DNA of 5,891 nt from an uncultured Flammeovirgaceae bacterium (lineage in GTDB: Bacteria; Bacteroidota; Bacteroidia; Cytophagales; Cyclobacteriaceae): contig CAMLLI010000314.1 in NCBI GenBank assembly GCA_946480685.1, positions 1-5,891 of the forward strand, given 5' to 3'. How positions within the stretch are numbered: the first letter of the stretch is position 1; each line of letters opens with the position of its first letter. Below are positions 1-5,029 of this stretch, piece by piece. The position numbers and the translations under genes were made by a program. The notes beneath the pieces are model-generated. The model saw nothing but the letters and a program-made list of their open reading frames with translations, did no database searches and was not told the origin of the DNA.

Positions 1-874
1 ACTGACCTTCGTTCATTTCAAGCGGCTTCTGTCCAATGATGAGTAACTCGTCTGTAACACTGATCTGTAAAGTGAACGGAGCACTGCTCGCCTTCCCATC
101 ATTTACCGTAACGGGTACAGACAATGTTCCGACAAAGTTCTGTGCCGGAGTAACGGTTGCTCCGGATACAGTATAATTACTACCTGCGGAAACTGATAAG
201 GTAAAATCTTTCGGATAATTACTATCCGGATCGGTAACTTTCAAATTGGACAGTTGTATGGTAATCGCTTTGTTCTTCGCTGTACTCAATGCGGTCTGTC
301 CTGTAATGACCGGTGCTTTGTTACCCGGTGTTACGGTTATCTTCACACTATAGGCACTGCTGCTGAGCGCGCCATCACTTACGGTAACATTAGCGGCAAG
401 TGTACCGGTGAAGCCAGCAGCCGGAGTAACTGTGTTACCGCTTACAGTATAGTTTGAGCCGGAAGCTATTGCTAACGAGAAGCCAGTCGGATATGCATTG
501 TCTGGATCAGACACTGTGAGGTGCGCGAGCTGAATGGTGATGGCTTTACTTTCCAGTGTCTGCAGTGCTACCTGTCCTGTTATTACCGGAGGATCATTCA
601 CCGGGTTAACCGTTATCTTGAAATTATATTTATCGCTGTCGTGCTTGCCATCGTTCACGCTCACCGGAACCGTGAGTATACCGTTGAAATTTGCATTGGG
701 CGTTACCGTAGAACCTGATACGGTATAGTTCTCGCCCGGATATACTGCCAGCGAAAAACCCCATGGATAAAATAGATTATCGCGATCAGTAACGTCAAGG
801 TCGGTGAGCTTGATGGCCACCGATTGTTCTTCATTTATACTTACAGGATCCTGGCCGGTGATAACGGGCTTGTT
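1..874 (-). repeat. Three full and one partial ~92-codon intragenic repeats
   Basis: Units by codon: 22-113 (874-599), 114-205 (598-323), 206-295 (322-53) and a partial unit from 52 to the edge. The clearest nucleotide marker is the VITGQ block, read on the plus strand at 851-868, 572-589 and 296-313. The last two share 16 of 18 bases, CTGTCCTGT(A/T)AT(G/T)ACCGG. Spacing is 279, 276 and then 267 bp (to 29). All are multiples of three, so units can be gained or lost without breaking the frame. The divergence between units shows the duplication is not very recent. Confidence 0.85.
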
Positions 875-937
875 GCCCTGCCCCCATGCAGAAGTTGCCA
901 GCAAGGAAAGTGAAAGAAATACGTAGATATAGCGCAT
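1..937 (-). CDS. Secreted tandem cadherin/Ig-like repeat protein, N-terminal part (runs off left edge)
   Basis: Starts at an ATG at 937-935 and stays open for 312 codons to the window edge, so the C-terminus is missing. Residues 1-19 form a signal peptide (short basic start MRY, hydrophobic stretch, SAWG then Q), giving an exported protein. The rest is tandem repeats of about 92 residues, each opening with (P/A)PVITGQ. These are followed by a conserved (V/T)(S/T)D(P/R)D strand that resembles the acidic calcium sites of cadherin-like folds, then (S/E)NYTVSG.TVTP, a F.G.L segment and V(N/S)DG. This is the pattern of bacterial cadherin-like/'tandem-95' Ig-fold repeats found in large surface or adhesion proteins. 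A GGAAAG ribosome site lies a few bases before the ATG. In Bacteroidota such proteins often end in a type IX secretion sorting domain, but that end is outside the window. Ligand and exact role are unknown. The family assignment rests on motif recognition only. Confidence 0.85.
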   Translation of the reverse strand, partial: MRYIYVFLSLSLLATSAWGQGNKPVITGQDPVSINEEQSVAIKLTDLDVTDRDNLFYPWGFSLAVYPGENYTVSGSTVTPNANFNGILTVPVSVNDGKHDSDKYNFKITVNPVNDPPVITGQVALQTLESKAITIQLAHLTVSDPDNAYPTGFSLAIASGSNYTVSGNTVTPAAGFTGTLAANVTVSDGALSSSAYSVKITVTPGNKAPVITGQTALSTAKNKAITIQLSNLKVTDPDSNYPKDFTLSVSAGSNYTVSGATVTPAQNFVGTLSVPVTVNDGKASSAPFTLQISVTDELLIIGQKPLEMNEGQ

Positions 938-982
938 ACACTTTCCACAGTGTAAAAAATTATACCCACAGTGTTTAAACAA
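938..982 (-). promoter_or_regulatory. Putative promoter with 21-bp-spaced direct repeats for the repeat protein
   Basis: On the minus strand TTG (982-980) is followed after 17 bp by TAATTTTT (962-955). This is close to the Bacteroidota pattern TTG-N17-23-TAnnTTTG. A 9-bp direct repeat, CCACAGTGT on the plus strand, occurs at 945-953 and 966-974. The copies are 21 bp apart start to start (two helical turns), so they flank the -7 box. The start-proximal copy also forms a 6-bp inverted repeat, TACACT (937-942) / AGTGTA (949-954), whose 6-base loop holds part of the ribosome site and whose arm reaches the A of the ATG. The leader would be very short. The promoter is inferred; the repeats are seen directly. 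Confidence 0.35.
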
Positions 983-986
983 GCAA

Positions 987-1033
987 CCGCGAATCAAACC
1001 GTTTTCTGCGCAGACAAGACGATCAGTTCGCGG
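987..1033. repeat. Concentric inverted repeats upstream of the repeat-protein promoter
   Basis: An outer 7-bp inverted repeat, CCGCGAA (987-993) and TTCGCGG (1027-1033), encloses a perfect 10-bp palindrome, TCTGCGCAGA (1005-1014). Their centres (1010 and 1009.5) nearly coincide. The element ends 5 bp upstream of the proposed TTG box at 980-982, a usual position for a regulator site. It could instead be mRNA structure at the end of the VOC transcript. The symmetry is directly visible; the role is not. Confidence 0.4.
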
Positions 1034-1061
1034 GTAAAATGCCACATTTTATAAAGATGCG

Positions 1062-1132
1062 GGAGAACATCAAAACAAGATGTCTCCTTCGCCTCTTTCG
1101 TTGTCCTACATTCGTCAGTTCGTTTGAGGCGA
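1062..1132 (-). terminator. Possible terminator hairpins after the VOC gene
   Basis: Two stem-loops lie at the 3' end of the VOC gene. The first pairs GAGGCGA (1126-1132) with TCGCCTC (1089-1095) across the stop codon, with a 30-base loop. The second, 27 bases past the stop, pairs GGAGAACATC (1062-1071) with GATGTCTCC (1079-1087): nine pairs, one bulged base and a 7-base loop. The sequence after the second stem in transcription order (CGCATCTTTATAAAA) has only a short U run, so this would be a weak intrinsic terminator or a stabilising 3' structure. Confidence 0.35.
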
Positions 1133-1591
1133 GTATTTTACAAGATCAATACCTATACCATTAGGATCCTGAATCGCGAAGTGGCGATCACCCCAGGGTT
1201 CATCGCGCAAGTCGATTTTGATGGATACTCCGCTCTGTTTCATTTCTTTATATAGTTTGTCTACATCATCAACTTCAATGGTAAGATATACTCCCTGTCC
1301 CTGAAATGCTTTATGAAACAAGGGTTGCTGTGAAGGATGATCGGGCAACAGAAAACTGATCTCTGCCTGTTTATTCGGAGTGTGCAACAGGAGATAAAAT
1401 TCATTTTCAAACGTTACGCCAAAGCCCAGGTACCGGGTATAAAATGCTTTACTCTCGGCCAGCCTGGTTGTTACAATGCCTGCGTTCATTTTCATTTTGA
1501 TAGTGTTTGAGTTTACTGATTTTGTTTGTGAGTATGCGCTCATCACCGAAACGATGACGAGCATAAGTGTAAGTGACGTGATCTGTTTCAT
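1115..1591 (-). CDS. Exported single-module VOC (glyoxalase/bleomycin-resistance fold) protein
   Basis: 158 residues from the ATG at 1591-1589. I chose this start because it opens a clean signal peptide (MKQ, hydrophobic 5-19, AYS then Q, cleavage probably after residue 21). An ATG 22 codons upstream would bury it. The mature part has one vicinal-oxygen-chelate module of about 120 residues in two halves: NAGIVTTRLAESKAFYTRYLGF (36-57), EFYLLLHTPNKQAEISFLL (64-82), GVYLTIEVDDVDKLYKEMKQSG (100-121) and the typical close FAIQDPNGIGIDLV (138-151). The family includes glyoxalases, dioxygenases and drug-binding proteins and acts as two-module units, so this one probably dimerises. The usual first-strand His is absent (N-A-G instead), and Asp149 sits where a metal-binding Glu is common. 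Metal catalysis is therefore doubtful, and binding of a small ligand is as likely. Substrate unknown. It follows the AraC regulator by 84 bp in the same direction. Confidence 0.85.
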   Translation of the reverse strand: MKQITSLTLMLVIVSVMSAYSQTKSVNSNTIKMKMNAGIVTTRLAESKAFYTRYLGFGVTFENEFYLLLHTPNKQAEISFLLPDHPSQQPLFHKAFQGQGVYLTIEVDDVDKLYKEMKQSGVSIKIDLRDEPWGDRHFAIQDPNGIGIDLVKYSPQTN

Positions 1592-1619
1592 ATTATATAG
1601 TTTGTATGAAACAAAATTA
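1584..1619 (-). promoter_or_regulatory. Start-codon-spanning 9-bp inverted repeat and -7-like box of the VOC gene
   Basis: A perfect inverted repeat, TGTTTCATA (1584-1592) and TATGAAACA (1605-1613), is separated by 12 bp. One arm contains the VOC ATG and its next five bases; the other touches TAATTTTG (1619-1612, minus strand), an exact match to the TAnnTTTG -7 consensus. I see no good TTG at the expected upstream distance. The arrangement fits an operator overlapping the transcription start. If transcription begins further upstream, it could be a 9-bp RNA hairpin hiding the start codon. The AraC regulator encoded just upstream is the obvious candidate binder, but that is inference. Confidence 0.45.
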
Positions 1620-1675
1620 CCGGGCGGGCTACCACCATCCTTGTAAAAAACGGACATGTTTTTAGTAATGAAAAA

Positions 1676-2491
1676 TCAGTCAAGAAAGGCCTGCGTAGGT
1701 GTAATGCCGTAGAAGCTCTTGAACTCTTTAATGAAATGTGCCTGATCGTAATAGCCGTTATCAAAAAACAACTTGTTCTGTCGCAGGCTCTGCACCGAAG
1801 GTTTGGCGGCAAGTATATTTTGGAAACGTACAACCTTGCTGAAGGTCTTGGCAGAATCTCCGATATAAAATTCAAAGAGACGTCTTAACTGCCTGGGGCT
1901 AATGCCTGTATCCAACTCGGTCTCAATGTTGAGCACGCCTCGCTTTTGCAGGATAATATGGATAGCGTTATAAAGGCGATTGTCAGTAGTGATGGTTGTT
2001 TTGGAAAGATGGCGATTGAAGTACTGGTCCAGTACAACGTTAAGGCTATGCGTTGAATGCCCGGGTTTAAAGGTGTTTGTGATGAACGTTGAGATACCCG
2101 GCAGCACATCCTGAAGAGCCTCTACCCGATTGCTGAGTTCACCAGCATCGAGCTTGAAGATACGCGGCAGCATCGCCGGCAAGAAACGAATACCGATATA
2201 GTGAAACGATTTACCAATAGCGAACTCCGTATAGTTTTTATAGAACCCCATGATAAAGTTCTCCTGCGGATTCTCCAATTCGAAGAATATATCCATGCAA
2301 CCATCCGCGACTACACGGTATATATAGGTAGCATCCAGCGCTTCCATAGTTTTTAATTCCCAGTAACAATAGATGAATTCCTGCAGCTTTACATCCGGTA
2401 AGAACTCACGATACTCTACCTGCGCATTTGCAAGTTTCACCGAAGGCTGAACCGGTGTATACAGCTGCCGTATCGCGGACGTGATGTTCAA
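1676..2491 (-). CDS. AraC-family transcriptional regulator
   Basis: 271 residues. The N-terminal region (about 1-165) resembles the DUF6597-type sensor domain of many Bacteroidota AraC proteins: YREFLPD..LQEFIYCYWELK (27-47), DGCMDIFFEL (63-72) and HYIGIRFLPAMLPRIF (97-112). The C-terminal part is the two-helix-turn-helix AraC DNA-binding domain: first HTH about 187-212 with SPRQLRRLFEFYIG, second about 236-266 with the classic GYYDQAHFIKEFKSFYGITPTQ. Ligand unknown. The only usable start is TTG (2491-2489), because an in-frame TAA stands six codons upstream and the first in-frame ATG is codon 49, inside the sensor domain. No clear Shine-Dalgarno site or promoter is visible upstream. It lies 84 bp before the VOC gene in the same direction and may control it. 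Full length for the family, with no sign of damage. Confidence 0.92.
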   Translation of the reverse strand: MNITSAIRQLYTPVQPSVKLANAQVEYREFLPDVKLQEFIYCYWELKTMEALDATYIYRVVADGCMDIFFELENPQENFIMGFYKNYTEFAIGKSFHYIGIRFLPAMLPRIFKLDAGELSNRVEALQDVLPGISTFITNTFKPGHSTHSLNVVLDQYFNRHLSKTTITTDNRLYNAIHIILQKRGVLNIETELDTGISPRQLRRLFEFYIGDSAKTFSKVVRFQNILAAKPSVQSLRQNKLFFDNGYYDQAHFIKEFKSFYGITPTQAFLD

Positions 2492-2566
2492 GCGGTGTTG
2501 ATCGTGTTAAATTCAATCGTCAATTTACTGTTTTACGAAGAAACGGGGGAATTGTTCTTGTGGGGC

Positions 2567-2594
2567 TGCTGGCTTCTGGTTGCTGGCTTCTGGA
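2567..2594. repeat. 14-bp tandem duplication built of heptads
   Basis: Two consecutive copies of TGCTGGCTTCTGG(T/A), at 2567-2580 and 2581-2594, agree at 13 of 14 positions. Each copy splits into two related heptads, TGCTGGC and TTCTGG(T/A), so the basic period is 7 bp with core CTGG. It lies in the spacer upstream of the AraC gene. No coding or hairpin role is visible. Confidence 0.8.
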
Positions 2595-2659
2595 TAACAG
2601 CCCGAAAGCAGTAGCCCAGGCGTTGTATTAGCAAGCGAGTGTGGACAGGGCACACATCT

Positions 2660-2701
2660 AATAACGATTAACGGATAACTTATAACGGATAACAATTAAC
2701 G
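2660..2701. repeat. Six-unit heptanucleotide array overlapping the DUF1801 stop codon
   Basis: Six consecutive 7-bp units with consensus (A/G/T)(A/T)TAAC(G/A/T): AATAACG, ATTAACG, GATAACT, TATAACG, GATAACA and ATTAACG. The last unit (2695-2701) contains the DUF1801 stop codon (TAA, 2698-2696 on the minus strand), so the array runs directly into the gene end. It is degenerate around an invariant TAAC. An isolated GGATAACA copy also occurs at 2592-2599, right after the other heptad array. Confidence 0.8.
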
Positions 2702-3121
2702 ACTACCCGAATACTTCCCCTGCAGATATTTCACAGAGTGCTCGATCATCTTCTCAAGGACTTTTAAATCGACATCAGCCAGGCGCTTGATATACAGGCA
2801 GCCTTTCCCGGCTTTGTGTTTGCCTAATTTACTCTGTAAGTCTGTTTGTTCGGCAAATCCAGGCATTACATATACGGTAATGTTTTGCTTGCGTGGAGAG
2901 AAACCAGTCAGGCACGAGTCTCCTTCATGACCGCTTTCATATTTATAGTGATACTGTCCAAAGCCTACAATGGAAGGTCCCCACATTTTTGGCTTTGCTC
3001 CTGTTACCTTGTTCATCAATTTAACAAGCGCGGCACAGTCATCGCGAACGCTTTCGTCAGCAATGTTGTCCAGGAAGCTTTCAACAGACTGCTCGGTAGG
3101 TTTAGTTTTCTGTTCGGCCAT
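2696..3121 (-). CDS. DUF1801 (YdhG-like) domain protein
   Basis: 141 residues from an ATG at 3121-3119, the usual length of a single-domain member. Visible family features are an N-terminal helix VESFLDNIADESVRDDC (13-29), a second helix with LVKLMNKVTGAKPKMWGPSIVGFGQYHYKYESG (32-64, including the conserved MWG), FSPRKQNITVYVMPGF (74-89) and the close GKGCLYIKRLADVDLKVLEKMI (105-126). It has no signal peptide or membrane segment, so it is cytoplasmic. The YdhG/DUF1801 fold is small and poorly understood. A Bacillus member has been described as a frataxin-like iron protein, but that role should not be transferred without test. It is 83 bp downstream of the ThDP enzyme and has its own promoter-like elements, so it may be transcribed alone or by read-through. 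Confidence 0.9.
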   Translation of the reverse strand: MAEQKTKPTEQSVESFLDNIADESVRDDCAALVKLMNKVTGAKPKMWGPSIVGFGQYHYKYESGHEGDSCLTGFSPRKQNITVYVMPGFAEQTDLQSKLGKHKAGKGCLYIKRLADVDLKVLEKMIEHSVKYLQGKYSGSR

Positions 3122-3141
3122 AGATTTTCAGGATAGATCAA

Positions 3142-3194
3142 TAAATGTAAGAACAGCGATTACATATAGCAACGACTGAACGGAGATTGCTATA
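3142..3194 (-). promoter_or_regulatory. Putative DUF1801 promoter with an 8-bp inverted repeat over the -33 box
   Basis: Minus-strand TTG (3172-3170), 20 bp, then TACATTTA (3149-3142) fits the Bacteroidota promoter pattern apart from the last base. The start codon lies about 20 bp further on. A perfect 8-bp inverted repeat, TATAGCAA (3165-3172) and TTGCTATA (3187-3194), separated by 14 bp, places one arm exactly on the -33 TTG. That suggests an operator. It also lies only 11 bp past the ThDP-enzyme stop codon, so it could be a weak RNA 3' stem, though no U run follows. Confidence 0.4.
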
Positions 3195-3204
3195 AGAATA
3201 TATA

Positions 3205-4989
3205 TTACTTAACCTGCTCCAGGTTCTGTTCGATCTTCTGTTGTAAAATATGGCCGGTATAGCGCGTGGCCGCATCATCACCTTTTGCTACAGAAGCTGC
3301 GAGTTTACTGGCAGTTTGCAGCATAACGTGTTCAGGGAAAGGTGAAATCTCCGGATCGGTTATCGCTTCAATCAATACAGGCCTGTCGGCCGTGAGTGCT
3401 TTGATCCACGCGTTTGTTGCCTGGTCAGACGAATCTATACGTATACCTGTAAAGCCTATTGATTCTGCGTAGGCTGCATAGTTGAAATCCGGTATAACTT
3501 GTGTTGTCTCCAATTTCGGATCGCCCTCCATCATGCGTTGCTCCCACGTTACCATGTTCAGGTCACGGTTGTTCAGTACACAAATAATTATATTCGGAGT
3601 TGCCCACGACTGCCAGTATTTAGTAATGGTCAGCAGTTCGTCATTGCCGTTCATCTGCATGGCGCCATCACCGACAAATGCAATTACCGGACGATCCGGG
3701 TACGCAAACTTGGCCGCTATAGCATATGGTATAGCACAACCCATGGTAGCAAGTGTACCCGATAGAGACGCCATCATATTGGTTCGTATTGTTAATTCAC
3801 GCGCATACCAGCTGGCGGCCGATCCCGAATCTGCAGTAAGTATACATTTATCCGGCAGCATCGGCGACAATGCCTTGAATACAAACTGAGGATTGAGCGG
3901 GTTCGCTTCACGCAATGCCTGCTGCTCTTGCTCTTGTCTCCAATGCTGTATATTATCTTCAATCAACGACTGCCAGTTTCGATTTGCTTTTTGATGGATC
4001 AACGGAATCAAACGCAGCAGTGTCTCTTTGCTGTCGCCCTGTAAATTTACTTCTACGGGATAACGCAAGCTCAGCATCCTTCCGTCTATATCAATTTGTA
4101 CTGCACGCGCCTGTCCTTCTTCCGGCAGAAATTCTGCATACGGGAAACTTGTACCGATCATGAGCAGTGTATCACATTCCTGCATCATTTTCGCGGTGGC
4201 CGTTGTGCCAAAGAAACCAATCGTTCCGGTTACAAATGGGAGCTCGTCAGGCAATACAGATTTACCCAGCAGTGCCTTGGCTACTCCCGCACGCAGTAAA
4301 TTTGCAAGCTGTATAACTTCCTGTGCGGCTCCTGCCGCTCCCGCTCCAACGAGGATGGCTACACGCTCACCGGTGTTAAGTACGTGCGCAGCTTTTTGCA
4401 ACGCGTCATCTGTTGGAATGAGTATAGATGACGGATGTCCTATACCGGTATGGATCGCATAGTGTTCATGGGGTGGTGTCTCAACCGCTTCCATCGTCTG
4501 CACATCATTCGGTATAACAACACAGGTTACTGTTCGTTCAGCTTTCGCGATGCGTATAGCCCGGTCGATAAGGTGACGTACCTGCGAAGCATCTGAAGCC
4601 ATGTGTATATATTCATGCGCTACATCTTTGAACAGCGAGATCAGATCAACCTCTTGCTGATAATGTCCACCGATGGCCATGCGTGCCGGATGTCCTACAA
4701 TAGCAACGACTGGTTGATGATCGAGTTTGGCGTCATATAAACCGTTCAGCAAATGTATAGCTCCCGGTCCGGATGTGGCCAGGCATACACCTACTTCGCC
4801 GGTAAACTTGGCATGTGCACAGGCCATGAGCGCAGCCATCTCTTCATGACGCACTTGTGTAAATTTCACAGGCTCTGTGGATCGTCCCAGGGCACCCAGT
4901 ATACCATTGATACCGTCACCGGGATAACCAAAGATGCGGGTTACGCCCCACGCAGCCAATCGCTTTATGATGAAGTCGCCTACGTTCAT
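3205..4989 (-). CDS. ThDP-dependent enzyme of the pyruvate oxidase (PoxB-like) family
   Basis: 594 residues from the ATG at 4989-4987, close to E. coli PoxB (572). I chose this start because it has AGG six bases upstream and begins with the conserved MNVGDFIIKRLAAWGVTRIFGYPGDG. A longer reading frame exists only from a TTG at 5091 and would overlap the BON gene. The N-terminal ThDP (Pyr) domain, about 1-170, has the catalytic Glu49 in RHEE and TSGPGAIHLLNGLYDA (72-87). The central domain, about 190-335, has VGAGAAGA (214-221), IGFFGTTATAKMM and IGTSFPYAEFLPEEG, as in the FAD-binding domain of PoxB. The C-terminal ThDP (PP) domain has the GDG (440-442) to NN (473-474) cofactor motif. PoxB oxidises pyruvate to acetate and CO2, passing electrons to quinone at the membrane. 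Here the active-site stretch after NN is RDLNMVTWEQR, not the PoxB-like SVLGFVAME, so this is a distinct subfamily whose substrate is uncertain. Probably co-transcribed with the BON gene. Confidence 0.9.
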   Translation of the reverse strand: MNVGDFIIKRLAAWGVTRIFGYPGDGINGILGALGRSTEPVKFTQVRHEEMAALMACAHAKFTGEVGVCLATSGPGAIHLLNGLYDAKLDHQPVVAIVGHPARMAIGGHYQQEVDLISLFKDVAHEYIHMASDASQVRHLIDRAIRIAKAERTVTCVVIPNDVQTMEAVETPPHEHYAIHTGIGHPSSILIPTDDALQKAAHVLNTGERVAILVGAGAAGAAQEVIQLANLLRAGVAKALLGKSVLPDELPFVTGTIGFFGTTATAKMMQECDTLLMIGTSFPYAEFLPEEGQARAVQIDIDGRMLSLRYPVEVNLQGDSKETLLRLIPLIHQKANRNWQSLIEDNIQHWRQEQEQQALREANPLNPQFVFKALSPMLPDKCILTADSGSAASWYARELTIRTNMMASLSGTLATMGCAIPYAIAAKFAYPDRPVIAFVGDGAMQMNGNDELLTITKYWQSWATPNIIICVLNNRDLNMVTWEQRMMEGDPKLETTQVIPDFNYAAYAESIGFTGIRIDSSDQATNAWIKALTADRPVLIEAITDPEISPFPEHVMLQTASKLAASVAKGDDAATRYTGHILQQKIEQNLEQVK

Positions 4990-5020
4990 ATATACCTGTT
5001 TGCTGTTAATATATACTTGT
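4988..5020 (-). repeat. 21-bp duplication of the ThDP-enzyme translation start region
   Basis: On the plus strand ATATATACCTGT (4988-4999) recurs as ATATATACTTGT (5009-5020), 11 of 12 bases equal and 21 bp apart. In the mRNA the gene-proximal copy holds the ribosome site and start, AGGTATATATGAAC. The distal copy reads AAGTATATATTAAC, with ATT in place of ATG and in the same frame (translated QVYIN.. against QVYMN..). It therefore looks like a duplicated initiation region with one inactive copy. It fills most of the 40-bp gap after the BON stop codon. Confidence 0.6.
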
Positions 5021-5029
5021 CCTGTATTG

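Noticed and set aside
254..728. Plus-strand open frames within the repeat-protein region
   Set aside because: They are short, cysteine-rich or of odd composition, have no family resemblance, and exist because the repeats on the other strand keep the same frame open in each unit.
1036..1050. AAAATG-CCA-CATTTT hairpin
   Set aside because: It is AT-rich with a 3-base loop, has little stability, and such short dyads are expected by chance in this spacer.
1592..1657. Longer VOC start at 1657
   Set aside because: It would put 22 hydrophilic residues before an evident signal peptide and would lie upstream of the TAnnTTTG box.
2639..2655. GTGTG/CACAC hairpin as terminator after DUF1801
   Set aside because: The stem is only 5 bp with a 7-base loop and no T run follows on either strand.
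2660..2701. DnaA-box cluster, CRISPR-like array or iterons of an origin
   Set aside because: The TTATCCGTT-like strings match the DnaA box only partly, units are 7 bp without spacers, and there are no replication genes nearby.
3205..4989. Acetolactate synthase as the identity of the ThDP enzyme
   Set aside because: The central domain and the IGFFGTTATAKMM / FPYAEFLPEEG blocks match pyruvate oxidase better, and no regulatory subunit or branched-chain amino acid gene is nearby.
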